Shown here: positions 55,207 to 64,000 of the stretch, piece by piece
Position numbering within the stretch: the stretch's first letter is position 1
How the letters are laid out: each line of letters starts with the position of its first letter
Assembly: GCF_000196115.1 (NCBI RefSeq)
Contig: NC_005027.1
Location: forward strand, 2,728,001-2,792,000
DNA length: 64,000 nucleotides
Direction: 5' to 3'
Source of the DNA: Rhodopirellula baltica SH 1
GTDB lineage: Bacteria > Planctomycetota > Planctomycetia > Pirellulales > Pirellulaceae
Notes under the pieces: model-generated
Database searches by the model: none
What the model was told of the DNA's origin: nothing
What the model saw: only the letters and a program-made list of their open reading frames with translations
Translations under genes and position numbers: made by a program

Positions 55207-55293
55207 CAGGCTCGGGTAGCGAAACTCGTCAAGAGTTTCGTTGCCCAAACAGACTCGCCGAAAGTCTTGACGACTTCCGTTACGAATGGCGAG
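55207..55293. repeat. BIME-like unit 2: two convergent GTAG-led hairpins
   Basis: GTAG at 55216 precedes CGAAACTC-GTCAA-GAGTTTCG (55220-55240), and after 18 bases a second hairpin ends in TTAC at 55280-55283, a degenerate CTAC. The unit is about 90% identical to unit 1 by eye and in direct orientation. It lies 45 bases before the tyrA ATG. Confidence 0.8.
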
Positions 55294-55337
55294 CAATCCA
55301 CAACAAAAGCCCTTTGGCCTCCTTCGAATCCAGCCCC

Positions 55338-56183
55338 ATGCCCGAGCCCTCCTGTCGATCTGTCGCGATCATCGGGTTGGGATTGTTGGGGGGGAGTGTG
55401 GCGTTGTCGATTCGCAGACGTTGGCCGTCCGTCCGACTGACCGCCTGCGCCCGATCGCCTGAAACGCGGGCATTGGCTCTGGATCGCGCGATTGTGGACG
55501 AAGTTTTCGACCGCCCCGATGCCGCCGCGAACGGCTGTGATCTGGCCGTCATCGCCACGCCGGTGAACCGAATTGCCGCGTTGGCTCAAGAACTTGCGGA
55601 GCAATTCCCCGAGCTGACCCTGACCGACGTGGGCAGCACCAAAGGGGGTCTGGTTCGCGAATTAGCGGGGACGACAGCGGCGCAACAGTTCGTTCCGGCT
55701 CATCCGATCGCGGGCAGCGAAAAAAGCGGGGCGGAGCACGCGCGGGCGGACCTTTTTGACGACAAACCCATCGTGATCACGCCCAGTGGCGAAGAACTGC
55801 CGCAGCACATCACCGCCGCAACCGAATTTTGGCGAGGCACCGGCGGACGAATTGTCACGATGCCGGCCGAACAGCACGATGCCACCTTGGCATTGACGTC
55901 TCATTTGCCACACTTGCTGTCGTCACTCGCCGCACGCCAAATCACTCGCGAAATGCTCGCTTTGGTTGGCACCGGCTGGCTCGACACCACTCGTGTGGCG
56001 GCGGGGGATGCGGACCTTTGGACCGCCATCGTTTCCGAAAACCGCGACGCGATCCTGAGTGCGATCGAACAATCCCGATCGGACTTGGACACACTGCAAA
56101 CCATCGTGGACCAGGGCAACGACATTGCCCTGCGAACCTGGCTCGACACCGCCAAACAAATTCGACAATCCGCTCGAACCTGA
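55338..56183 (+). CDS. tyrA: Prephenate dehydrogenase
   Basis: The product has 281 residues from the ATG at 55338; longer frames cross repeat DNA. The NAD(P)-binding motif is VAIIGLGLLGGSVALSIRRR, followed by LAVIATPVNRIAAL, DVGSTKGGLVRELAGTTAAQ and AHPIAGSEKSGAEHARADLF, the last carrying the conserved His and substrate-binding region. It oxidatively decarboxylates prephenate (or arogenate) towards tyrosine in the cytoplasm. It is a single-domain enzyme without chorismate mutase or ACT domain. purL follows 69 bases downstream, so the genes may be co-transcribed. Confidence 0.9.
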   Translation: MPEPSCRSVAIIGLGLLGGSVALSIRRRWPSVRLTACARSPETRALALDRAIVDEVFDRPDAAANGCDLAVIATPVNRIAALAQELAEQFPELTLTDVGSTKGGLVRELAGTTAAQQFVPAHPIAGSEKSGAEHARADLFDDKPIVITPSGEELPQHITAATEFWRGTGGRIVTMPAEQHDATLALTSHLPHLLSSLAARQITREMLALVGTGWLDTTRVAAGDADLWTAIVSENRDAILSAIEQSRSDLDTLQTIVDQGNDIALRTWLDTAKQIRQSART

Positions 56184-56252
56184 CCGCGACCGCCCGCGGC
56201 CAAGGTTGCCTGATCTTCTCCCGTCTCCATCCTCATTCCCCGATCTCGCACC

Positions 56253-59200
56253 ATGCCGCTTTGGCAAATCGACATTCATCCTGCTCCCGGTCAAATCGAT
56301 CGACTCGGCGAACAAACGGCTCGTGAAATTCATGAACTTGGATTGGGCGACGACCTGCTGATCGCCGCTGCACGGGGATACTTGATCCAAGCCGACATCG
56401 ACGAAGCTTCCGCCAACGAAATTGCGTCGACGTTGCTGGCCGATTCCATCACGGAATCGGTCGTTGTCGGGCACCCTGGCAACGACGCTTCGCTGGTCGA
56501 AGCCGACCTGTCCGAGGCCCCCGAATCGTTGATGGAATTGCTGGCCGAGCGTGGCATCGAATCCGAACCGCACTTGGTGCACGTGATGCCCAAACCCGGT
56601 GTGATGGATCCGGTCGCGGCCAGTACCCAAGGCGCACTCGCCGATCGCGGTGTCGAAGGCAGCACAGTCAAAACGTTCCGCAAATTTTGGATCGCGGGCA
56701 CCGACGAAGCTCAACTGGAAACGATTTGCCGCCGTGCCCTGTCAAACGATTCCATCGAAGCGTTTGTGATCGGGCCGTTAACGATGGATCGATTGGATGT
56801 TGGTTCGGCGGGCGAATTTGAATTGGTGCACGTGCCGATTCGCGAACTCGATGACGCCGGATTGGAAAAACTTTCCAAGGAAGGCCAGCTGTATCTGACG
56901 CTGGTCGAGATGCAAACGATCCGCGATCACTTCGTCGAACTGGGACGTGACCCAACCGACATTGAACTGGAATCGGTCGCCCAAACCTGGTCGGAACACT
57001 GCAGCCACAAAACACTGGCTGGCCGGATTCACTACAAGGGTCCTGGTGCCGATGGCACACCCGGCGGCGACGAACGCCAATACAACAACATGCTCAAAGA
57101 AACGATCTTTGAAGCAACCCAAACCATTCGTCGCTCCCTGGGCGATGACGATTGGTGCGTCAGCGTGTTCAAAGACAACGCGGGCATCGTGACCTTCGAC
57201 GAACAAGACCACGTGTGTTTCAAAGTCGAAACGCACAACCACCCGTCGGCGTTGGAACCCTACGGCGGAGCCAACACGGGAATCGGTGGCGTGATCCGGG
57301 ACCCGATGGGCACCGGCATGGGAGCCAAACCCGTCTGCAATACCGACGTGTTCTGCTTCGCTCCACCGGACGTTTCACCTGAAGAACTGCCCCCGGGCGT
57401 GCTGCATCCCCGCCGCGTCATTCAGGGTGTCGTGTCCGGCGTGCGTGACTACGGCAACCGAATGGGAATCCCCACGGTCAACGGTGCGGTCTACTTTGAC
57501 GAGCGTTATCTCGGCAACCCGCTGGTCTACTGCGGCAACGTCGGCATCATTCCGGTCGGCATGGAAGACAAGGAAGTCAAACCCAACGACTTGATCGTCG
57601 CGGTTGGCGGACGCACCGGACGAGACGGGATCCATGGGGCAACGTTCAGCAGTGCGGAACTGACCAGCGAATCTGAATCGCTGTCCGGCGGTGCCGTTCA
57701 AATCGGCAACGCAATCACCGAAAAAATGGTGCTCGACGTGCTGATGCAGGCTCGCGATCGCGGGCTGTACAACGCGGTCACGGACTGCGGTGCAGGCGGC
57801 TTCAGCAGTGCGGTTGGCGAAATGGGCGAAGAGCTCGGTGCCGAAGTTTGGCTGGACAAAGCCCCGCTGAAATACGATGGCCTGACTTACACCGAGATCT
57901 GGATTTCCGAAGCTCAAGAACGCATGGTCTTGGCCGTTCCCCAAGAACGCTGGGACGAACTGCGTGAACTGTGCGAAAGCGAAGGCGTCGAGGCAGCCGC
58001 CATCGGCCGCTTCGTTCCCACCGGTCGACTGCAATTGAACTTCCATGGCCAAACGGTCGGCGACGTCGCCATGTCGTTCTTGCACGACGGACGTCCGCCC
58101 GTGATTCGCGATGCGATCTACGAACCACCAAAAGCCAAACCATTATCAATCGGCGACCGCGATGCCGCAGCCAACTCGGAAACGCTGCTCAAGATCCTGG
58201 GCAGCTACAACGTCGCCAGCAAGCACTGGGTGATCCGCCAATACGATCACGAAGTCCAAGCGGGCAGCGTCGTCAAACCCTTGGTCGGCCCACAATGCGA
58301 TGGCCCCGGCGACGCCGCCGTCGTGCGTCCCAAACTGAACAGCCGTCGCGGGTTGGTGATCAGTTGCGGCATGAACCCTCACTACGGCGACTTCGACACG
58401 TATCACATGGCCGCTTCGGCGATCGACGAAGCCATGCGGAACGCAGTCGCGGTCGGTGCTGATCCTTCCAAGATTGCCATCCTCGACAACTTCTGCTGGG
58501 GATACACCGATCGAGCCGAAACGCTCGGGTCGCTCGTCCGGGCCGCGATCGCTTGCCAAGACCTCGCGGTCACTTTGGGCACGCCGTTCGTCAGCGGCAA
58601 AGACAGCTTGAACAACGAGTTCAGCTACTTCGACGACAAGAACGAAAAGCAAACCATCGCGATCCCGCCCAGCCTGTTGATCAGTGCGATGGGCCAAATC
58701 GACGATGTCAGCAAATCAATCACGATGGACGCCAAGGAAGCCGGCAACGTGATCTTCCTGGTTGGCGAAACGCATCGTGAACTCGGCGGCTCGCACTACG
58801 GCTTGGTCGAAAACGAACCCGGCGGTGCGGTCCCTGAGGTCGACGCAAAGTTGGCGAAGAAAACGTTTGCGACCGTCCACCAAGCGATCCAGTCACGACT
58901 GGTCCGCTCGTGCCACGACCTGTGCGAAGGCGGCCTGGCCGTCGCTGCGGTCGAAATGGCATTGGCCGGCGGATTGGGCATGAACCTCGACCTCGCAACC
59001 GTTTCTCGCGAGCAACCCTCCAACGATGGCGTGCTCACCGCAGCAGCACTGTCAGCCACGGAAGTTCTATTCAGCGAATCAAACACTCGATTCCTGATCG
59101 AATGCGCTCCCGAATCAGCCGAAGCTCTGTCCAAGATTTTCGCGGACTCCGGGATCAGCCTGACTCGTTTGGGCGAGGTCACCGATTCGGGCCAATTCAC

Positions 59201-59282
59201 AGTCCGCGACGGTGACGCCGTGGTGCTGGAAACTGACATTGCGACCGCAAAATCGGCCTGGCAAGCACCTTTGGATTGGTGA
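56253..59282 (+). CDS. purL: Phosphoribosylformylglycinamidine synthase, PurL with N-terminal PurS-like region
   Basis: The product has 1009 residues, longer than small PurL (about 740) and shorter than large PurL (about 1300). The first 200 or so residues ([40 protein letters not shown]) look like PurS-like/linker domains. The core has [57 protein letters not shown] and [20 protein letters not shown]. No C-terminal glutamine amidotransferase is present, so a separate PurQ must supply ammonia. It makes FGAM in purine synthesis, using ATP. Confidence 0.92.
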   Translation: MPLWQIDIHPAPGQIDRLGEQTAREIHELGLGDDLLIAAARGYLIQADIDEASANEIASTLLADSITESVVVGHPGNDASLVEADLSEAPESLMELLAERGIESEPHLVHVMPKPGVMDPVAASTQGALADRGVEGSTVKTFRKFWIAGTDEAQLETICRRALSNDSIEAFVIGPLTMDRLDVGSAGEFELVHVPIRELDDAGLEKLSKEGQLYLTLVEMQTIRDHFVELGRDPTDIELESVAQTWSEHCSHKTLAGRIHYKGPGADGTPGGDERQYNNMLKETIFEATQTIRRSLGDDDWCVSVFKDNAGIVTFDEQDHVCFKVETHNHPSALEPYGGANTGIGGVIRDPMGTGMGAKPVCNTDVFCFAPPDVSPEELPPGVLHPRRVIQGVVSGVRDYGNRMGIPTVNGAVYFDERYLGNPLVYCGNVGIIPVGMEDKEVKPNDLIVAVGGRTGRDGIHGATFSSAELTSESESLSGGAVQIGNAITEKMVLDVLMQARDRGLYNAVTDCGAGGFSSAVGEMGEELGAEVWLDKAPLKYDGLTYTEIWISEAQERMVLAVPQERWDELRELCESEGVEAAAIGRFVPTGRLQLNFHGQTVGDVAMSFLHDGRPPVIRDAIYEPPKAKPLSIGDRDAAANSETLLKILGSYNVASKHWVIRQYDHEVQAGSVVKPLVGPQCDGPGDAAVVRPKLNSRRGLVISCGMNPHYGDFDTYHMAASAIDEAMRNAVAVGADPSKIAILDNFCWGYTDRAETLGSLVRAAIACQDLAVTLGTPFVSGKDSLNNEFSYFDDKNEKQTIAIPPSLLISAMGQIDDVSKSITMDAKEAGNVIFLVGETHRELGGSHYGLVENEPGGAVPEVDAKLAKKTFATVHQAIQSRLVRSCHDLCEGGLAVAAVEMALAGGLGMNLDLATVSREQPSNDGVLTAAALSATEVLFSESNTRFLIECAPESAEALSKIFADSGISLTRLGEVTDSGQFTVRDGDAVVLETDIATAKSAWQAPLDW

Positions 59283-59331
59283 CACCAGCCGCATTCAGGC
59301 TAAACTTTGCTAGAAGCTTGCTAAATTCGCA

Positions 59332-59904
59332 TTGAACCGCAAGCTGGTTTATTCTGTAATTGCTACAGAATGCATCCGTTTGGCGAAAAATCGCCGACAA
59401 AAACGAACAACCTCAACCATTTGGCACCGCGTGGAACTCTGGGTCCGTCGAATCGCTTTGATCGCATACGTGGTCGGTGGCTGGCTTTTGCCGGCTGCTC
59501 ACCATCATGTGGCGACGTGCGATTCCACCCATTCCCATGCTGGCATTCACGACGATTGCTCTCATACGCATTCGCCTGAAAATATCGCTGGTTGTTGCTC
59601 GCATTCGAGCTCCGCCGACGCGGTGCAGCATGCACCGCTACCGCCAGGTGGCTCGGAAGAATTGCTGGTCTGGGAAACGAGCCTGCCGTCCGCAGAGATC
59701 GTTTCGAATGACCAGCATTCTCATCAATGCGGTGACCTCTGTGCGTTGTGCAACGCTCGCACGATGGTTGAGAGCCCGATCTCGGTTTGCGTCCACCGCG
59801 AAATGGCTCGCTGCACGGCGAGTCACCGGATCGAATCGACGACCCTTGAAGACTCGGCAGATTGCTGGCGTCCGTACACACGCGGCCCACCTTCTTTGAC
59901 CTGA
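59332..59904 (+). CDS. His/Cys-rich exported protein of unknown function
   Basis: The product has 190 residues if the TTG at 59332 is the start; the true start is uncertain. A hydrophobic segment (VRRIALIAYVVGGWLLPAA) is followed directly by a metal-ligand-rich tract, HHHVATCDSTHSHAGIHDDC and SHTHSPENIAGCCSHSSSAD. Later DQHSHQCGDLCALCNAR adds a second His/Cys cluster. Metal binding is likely. It precedes a DUF1559 gene with a His/Asp-rich insertion, mirroring the pair at 38129-40349. I do not recognise the family. Confidence 0.6.
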   Translation: MNRKLVYSVIATECIRLAKNRRQKRTTSTIWHRVELWVRRIALIAYVVGGWLLPAAHHHVATCDSTHSHAGIHDDCSHTHSPENIAGCCSHSSSADAVQHAPLPPGGSEELLVWETSLPSAEIVSNDQHSHQCGDLCALCNARTMVESPISVCVHREMARCTASHRIESTTLEDSADCWRPYTRGPPSLT

Positions 59905-60005
59905 AAACTGCCGTTTTGGCTTGCGGTGAAAACCAGTTTCACTGTAACGCAAACTCACTGTCTTCCATCGAGAGCCACTGCGTTCTCATTTTCAGGTCTC
60001 ATTCC

Positions 60006-61016
60006 ATGTCACACATTTCCTGCCCAGCGGCGCGTGTCCACGCGAATCCAAGCCACCGATTGACTTCTGGAACTTCCCTTCGCAAGGCTTTCACACTCGT
60101 TGAACTGTTGGTCGTGATCGCCATCATTGGCGTCCTCGTTGGCCTGTTGTTGCCAGCCGTCCAGGCCGCCCGCGAGGCCGCCCGCCGGATGTCGTGCCAA
60201 AACAACCTGCATCAAATGGGCATTGCCCTGCACAACTACCACGGCATCTTCAATCAGTTGCCCAGCGGTTGGTTGGCCGACGATATCGATCACCACGAAC
60301 CCGGCTGGGGCTGGGCCGCCGCGATCACGCCGCAAATTGAAAGCGGAAACATCTACGACACCATTCAATTCGGAATGGCCATCGAAGAAGACGAGAACCA
60401 ACAAGCACGTGAATCATCGATCCCAAGCTACATGTGCCCCAGCGATCCGCTAGAGACACTGTTCTTCATCGCCGAAGCTCACGGGGATGGTCATGGGCAC
60501 GAACATGACCACTCAGCAGCGCTGGATGACGACGACGATGATCACGACGACGAACACGAGAGCGGGCACAACGTCGACGACGGCGACGAGTTCTTGTTCA
60601 AAATCGCCAAAAGCAACTACGCCGGTGTGTTCGGAACGTTTGACATCCACGACGACATGTATCACGGCGACGGTTTGTTCTACGGTAACAGCCGCCACCG
60701 TTTCCGCGACGTGCTGGATGGACTGAGCCAAACCGTGATGGTCGGCGAACGCAACAGTCGTTTGGGTGGCTCGATTTGGCAAGGGCTGATCCCCGAAGCC
60801 AATGCCGCCGCGTCTCGCATCGTTGGTGCAGCCGATCACACTCCGAACAGTGATGCCGGCCACTTTGAAGACTTCAGCAGCTACCACGCCGCCGGTGCAC
60901 AATTCGTCCTGAGTGATGGATCGGTGCGAATGCTGTCGCAGTTCATTGACTTGAAGGTCTACCACGCCTTGGTGACCCGTGCCAATTACGAAGTCATCGA
61001 AGCCGACTCCTTCTGA
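60006..61016 (+). CDS. DUF1559 pseudopilin-like protein with His/Asp-rich insertion
   Basis: The product has 336 residues from the ATG at 60006. The prepilin-like signal is [20 protein letters not shown], followed by [20 protein letters not shown]. An unusual insert at roughly residues 158-200 (EAHGDGHGHEHDHSAALDDD, then DDDHDDEHESGHN) is rich in His and Asp and could bind divalent metals. The C-terminal SDGSVRMLSQFIDLKVYHAL is typical of DUF1559. The stop (61014-61016) abuts, tail to tail and with no gap, the stop of the RdgC-like gene. Confidence 0.92.
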   Translation: MSHISCPAARVHANPSHRLTSGTSLRKAFTLVELLVVIAIIGVLVGLLLPAVQAAREAARRMSCQNNLHQMGIALHNYHGIFNQLPSGWLADDIDHHEPGWGWAAAITPQIESGNIYDTIQFGMAIEEDENQQARESSIPSYMCPSDPLETLFFIAEAHGDGHGHEHDHSAALDDDDDDHDDEHESGHNVDDGDEFLFKIAKSNYAGVFGTFDIHDDMYHGDGLFYGNSRHRFRDVLDGLSQTVMVGERNSRLGGSIWQGLIPEANAAASRIVGAADHTPNSDAGHFEDFSSYHAAGAQFVLSDGSVRMLSQFIDLKVYHALVTRANYEVIEADSF

Positions 61017-62192
61017 TCAGGCCGCCGACTTCCGGGCTGCTTGGCTTGGCGCTAGCCAGCCTCGCATGCCATCCAGATCCGCCGACCAGGCTTCACTGGT
61101 CCGGCGGTCACAGAACGTGTGGAACAACCCGTCGATTGTGTCGCTGAGCGTTCGCACCGCTTCGATGCGATCTTCGGGTCCGAAGTCGTCGTCGTCTTCG
61201 TCCAAGTGAATTCGAGCGCCACTGATTCCGAACGTCTCCGCTTGCAGAGTCAGGTCAAATTGCTGGCCTTCGCGAATCAACGTCATACCTGTTTTGCGAG
61301 GCAACTTGCCACTTTGGATCGCACGCATGGCCTCGGGCAATTTGACAGGGCACTCCGCGGAAATGGACTCTTTGCCGGACTCTCCGATGGGACATTCCAG
61401 CGAAAGCGTCTTGGCCAGCATCAGCGTGACTTCGGTTCCGTCGAACGTTTCAATCGTGTCGGTTTCCGTTTCCAGCATCCACCACAGCCACAGCAAAAAC
61501 TCGTTGCCAAGGAAGTCTGGTGACTGGGAATGCTCGTTCGCCCAAGCGACACCGCTGAACCCTTCACCGGTGACGAAACTGGCGGGCATCACATCATCCA
61601 TTTCGGCATAGCGATCGTTGTCGCGAGCCCAATCCTGCGCGACGACACCCGCACTGATGTGCCCGCATTCGATCCCGAACACACGTTCGAGCAGATCGAC
61701 GCAGTGACCACAGCCGGTCCCTGCGGTCCCGCCGTAGTAAAGCAAATCGCGACTGCAGTCCCACAACAAAGCATGCTGTTGAAACTTGCGATATTTGCCC
61801 GTTGCGGCTTCATTTTCACAGCGTTGCTCGACCGCTTCCTTGGCTTCTTTGCGTTGCGACTTCGTCGGTTTCCCGCCTGGGTTTTCACGGCTCAATGCCG
61901 CGAGCTCCATCGACAACCAAGCCTTCTTGATCACCGACGGCACTTGGTTGGTGTCGACGCGAACACCAAAGTGCACAGCATCATCGATGATGTTTTTCGC
62001 CAGATCAAAATCTTGATCGAAAAGGTGATCGCCGCCCAGAAAACCCAAATGCACGTTTTCTTCGTTGGCGGTTTCCGTTCGCCCGGCCACGTTCTCTGCC
62101 ATCCGCTCGATGTGTTCTTGCCCAAATGGGCCGTCTTCAAATTGATTGACGCGAAATCGTTCAAAAGAAAGGCTACCGGAGAGAAACGGCAT
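61017..62192 (-). CDS. RdgC-like protein (recombination-associated)
   Basis: The product has 391 residues from the ATG at 62192 (a TTG at 62207 is the alternative), with no signal peptide. The N-terminus (MPFLSGSLSFERFRVNQFED, FGQEHIERMAENVAG) and VRVDTNQVPSVIKKAWLSME, with a following Lys-rich linker, resemble RdgC family proteins. SPDFLGNEFLLWLWWMLETE is a strongly conserved-looking segment also known in RdgC-like phage and bacterial proteins. RdgC forms a ring on DNA and regulates RecA. Similarity is judged from memory only, and an acidic tract (HLDEDDDDFGPED) near 330 is not typical. Confidence 0.55.
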   Translation of the reverse strand: MPFLSGSLSFERFRVNQFEDGPFGQEHIERMAENVAGRTETANEENVHLGFLGGDHLFDQDFDLAKNIIDDAVHFGVRVDTNQVPSVIKKAWLSMELAALSRENPGGKPTKSQRKEAKEAVEQRCENEAATGKYRKFQQHALLWDCSRDLLYYGGTAGTGCGHCVDLLERVFGIECGHISAGVVAQDWARDNDRYAEMDDVMPASFVTGEGFSGVAWANEHSQSPDFLGNEFLLWLWWMLETETDTIETFDGTEVTLMLAKTLSLECPIGESGKESISAECPVKLPEAMRAIQSGKLPRKTGMTLIREGQQFDLTLQAETFGISGARIHLDEDDDDFGPEDRIEAVRTLSDTIDGLFHTFCDRRTSEAWSADLDGMRGWLAPSQAARKSAA

Positions 62193-62380
62193 GAATGAGA
62201 ATCCCAATCAATCGATGAGCGGAAGAAACCAGCCACTCCGTGTCGGCTGTGTCGTTGGCTTATCGTCCAACCTCAGCCTAGAAATTGCCGCGCTATCGCC
62301 AGACCATCGCAACACCGCAACCTGCCCAGCCGGAATAACCGGCCGGCGACGACCACTCACGAGACCGGCTTTTCCGCCGA

Positions 62381-63403
62381 CTACTTTTTCGCTGGCGTCG
62401 GAGCAACAAACCGAAAACGGTTCATCTTGTCACGCGGATCCTCTTCAACGAAGTCGCGGACCGCTGCCTCGACTTCTTCACGATGTTTGCGTGGCAACTC
62501 ACTGATAATCGACTTCATCGATTTCTTCTTCAGCTCCATCCAGTCGTCATAGTAGTCCTTCCGAACCTCTTCGATCTTCTCGCTGAGTTTTGCTTGAGCC
62601 TTTTCATCCAAACCGAAGTCTTCCGCCAATCCATTGATCATCGCAAACTCGTCGCCGTGCTTGCGTCTCAATCGCTCAATTCTGATCTTCAATGACAGCT
62701 TCTCCGATTGCTCCGGCGTGAGGATGGTCTGTGAGCTCATCACCACTTCCTGCAAAACTTCATTTCGCCGCCCAATGTCAAGTCTCTCTTCGCCGTTCCG
62801 CAGCTCTTCGGAGGCACTTCGATATTTCCTTTGCACTTCGCTCAACTCCACCCGCTGCTCGGCGGTCAGCCCCAACTTGTCTGCAAGTTCCGTGTCAAAA
62901 GACAGACGCATCAGCTCCGTCTGGATCTGCCTGAGCTTGCTCATCTCCTGGAATTGCTCGGGGGAATAGCTTCGAGCGCGAGGTTGGGCAGCTAGCTCGG
63001 CCCGCTTCTTCGCAATGTGTTCGGTTAGCTTTGATTGCTGATCCTTGCTGAGTACTTCTTTGGCGTCACGAACCGCCGTGTCCATCAGCTCCTTCATTTC
63101 CTCACTTGAGATACGTTCGCCCGGCTTTGCCCGCAACCCTTTCATCGACGCATCGCGATACTTCTGCATCGCAACCAGAATCGTCTTCCGTTGCTCAGGT
63201 GACAAACCAATCTCATCGGAGAGCTTTGTGTCATTGACGATCGACTGAAGTTCAAAAAGTCCAAATGCCGTCGGCTTTGCATCCGCTTCTTCCCCCGATC
63301 CATTCGAAGCATCTTGAGAATGGACGTAGCCTGGACGCCCCAAAAGGCCAAAACAAACGAGAAAGAAACAACCTGAAGTAATCACCGATACAGAGCGTTT
63401 CAT
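62381..63403 (-). CDS. Exported helical protein with repeated LTXXQ-like (Spy/CpxP-type) motifs
   Basis: The product has 340 residues from the ATG at 63403 with a signal peptide (SVSVITSGCFFLVCFGLLG). The remainder is almost wholly helical and charged. LSPEQRKTILVAMQKYRDAS, LGLTAEQRVELSEVQRKYRS, TILTPEQSEKLSLKIRIERL and FGLDEKAQAKLSEKIEEVRK repeat the L(T/S)xEQ pattern seen in periplasmic LTXXQ/Spy-like proteins. A chaperone or stress role in the periplasm is possible but unproven. Confidence 0.7.
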   Translation of the reverse strand: MKRSVSVITSGCFFLVCFGLLGRPGYVHSQDASNGSGEEADAKPTAFGLFELQSIVNDTKLSDEIGLSPEQRKTILVAMQKYRDASMKGLRAKPGERISSEEMKELMDTAVRDAKEVLSKDQQSKLTEHIAKKRAELAAQPRARSYSPEQFQEMSKLRQIQTELMRLSFDTELADKLGLTAEQRVELSEVQRKYRSASEELRNGEERLDIGRRNEVLQEVVMSSQTILTPEQSEKLSLKIRIERLRRKHGDEFAMINGLAEDFGLDEKAQAKLSEKIEEVRKDYYDDWMELKKKSMKSIISELPRKHREEVEAAVRDFVEEDPRDKMNRFRFVAPTPAKK

Positions 63404-63575
63404 TGAAGTCAAACTTTCCTTGTGAGCAACAGAGGAATGAGCCGGCACCCCAATGATCCGGCAGAATGCATTCACGCCAAGAGTCTACCGCAGTCGCGAA
63501 GAACAATCTGAGGCCAACATGAAGACGGAGAAAAGATAACGCTCCAGTATACCCGCGTTCCTACTTCGCCACCGC

Positions 63576-64000
63576 CTACGAACGTCGTCCTATGCCGGGA
63601 TACACATGGTCTTCAGTGACAACCATGTCCATGCGAATGTCATGGGCTTGAACGGGAACCGCACCGACCATCTGGCATTCAAATGCCAACCCAATCAAAC
63701 GGGTATCCGATCGGACGTTACCAAGAAGTTTGTCGTAGTAACCCTTGCCGTGCCCAACACGACCTCCATGACGATCAAACGCAACGCCAGGGACCAAGAC
63801 AACATCTAGATCGCTTGAGCGAACACGGTTAGGGACGAGGTCTCGCAATTCTTCACGGGGCTCGAGGATTTCGTACATGCCTTCGGCAAGCTCATCCATT
63901 GACTCCAGACGAAACAGCTCCAATTCGCCGTCCAAACAGAAAGGCACAACAATCCTTTTGCCGCTATCGATGGCCAATGGCAATGCGTGCCGAGTTCTCA
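63576..64000 (-). CDS. 5-formyltetrahydrofolate cyclo-ligase, N-terminus beyond right edge
   Basis: About 141 codons of the C-terminal part are visible; the frame stays open to base 64000, so the start is outside. VVLVPGVAFDRHGGRVGHGKGYYDKLL is split here as PGVAFDRHGGRVGHGK and GYYDKLL, the conserved ATP- and folate-binding segment. KRIVVPFC precedes it. The enzyme converts 5-formyl-THF to 5,10-methenyl-THF with ATP. The family is related to ygfA/MTHFS. It ends near GAVPVQAHDIRMDMVVTED, the usual C-terminus. Confidence 0.92.
   Translation of the reverse strand, partial: RTRHALPLAIDSGKRIVVPFCLDGELELFRLESMDELAEGMYEILEPREELRDLVPNRVRSSDLDVVLVPGVAFDRHGGRVGHGKGYYDKLLGNVRSDTRLIGLAFECQMVGAVPVQAHDIRMDMVVTEDHVYPGIGRRS

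Larger units (their letters stand above)
54854..55337. other. Repeat-bearing intergenic region before tyrA
   Basis: About 484 bases containing two BIME-like units (54989-55075 and 55207-55293) separated by about 130 bases. Between them a hairpin TGGCGTTT...AAACGCCA lies at about 55112-55135. The tyrA frame stays open upstream to 55068 and crosses one unit, but those codons are repeat-derived and probably not translated. Confidence 0.6.

Noticed and set aside
55068-55337. N-terminal extension of tyrA
   Set aside because: The extension is made of repeat DNA and does not resemble a prephenate dehydrogenase N-terminus; the NAD-binding motif begins just after 55338.

Overview
The window looks like a chromosomal segment of a marine planctomycete close to Rhodopirellula. 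The reasons are five secreted sulfatases, two Tat-exported Gfo/Idh/MocA oxidoreductases, DUF1080, DUF1501 and PSD1/DUF1549/DUF1553 proteins, two DUF1559 pseudopilin-like proteins, an ISAzo13 ('Rhodopirellula transposase') element, mid-50s GC by eye and few strong Shine-Dalgarno sites. This assignment rests on protein families only; no search was run.

Layout. 1-7581 is a minus-strand run of exported catabolic proteins: two DUF1080-type lectin/hydrolases, an oxidoreductase, two sulfatases and an SGNH hydrolase. 7773-9825 holds an HdeD-like membrane protein divergent from a SYLF-domain protein. 9884-18494 is a candidate polysaccharide-utilisation locus: sulfatase, AraC regulator, DUF1593 nucleoside-hydrolase-like protein, two PL1 pectate lyases and a GH127 beta-L-arabinofuranosidase, consistent with an arabinose-bearing, sulfated pectin-like glycan. 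18608-26698 continues with an HPS/KGPDC-like aldolase or decarboxylase, a zinc dehydrogenase, a TIM-barrel sugar isomerase, an SGNH esterase and a PSD1 cytochrome/DUF1501 pair. 26863-35571 is housekeeping: phosphoesterase, B12-binding radical SAM protein, Rieske protein and an AddB/AddA-like helicase-nuclease pair.

35643-37948 is a repeat-dense locus. A Y1 (RAYT/IS200-like) transposase lies between two inverted palindromic elements, and an IS4-family element has inserted exactly into the loop of one palindrome. 38129-41349 and 59332-61016 are two similar loci in which a Cys/His-rich exported protein precedes a DUF1559 protein; metal handling is plausible. 41607-43630 has a flavodoxin and a second oxidoreductase with a clear terminator. 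43651-47282 is an island bounded by inverted 19-mers. It holds a large serine recombinase with a translationally coupled 65-residue partner, a perfect 21-bp palindrome and an ISAzo13 element whose transposase appears to need a -1 frameshift. 47439-54853 has unknown membrane/TPR proteins, two more sulfatases and a PQQ-propeller lipoprotein. 54989-55293 carries two copies of a second REP/BIME-like family just before tyrA. tyrA and purL follow, then an RdgC-like protein, an LTXXQ-type protein and a 5-formyltetrahydrofolate cyclo-ligase cut by the right edge.

No rRNA, tRNA, CRISPR array or prophage was recognised. The most interesting content is the repeat biology: two GTAG-led hairpin families, one associated with its probable transposase and targeted by an IS.
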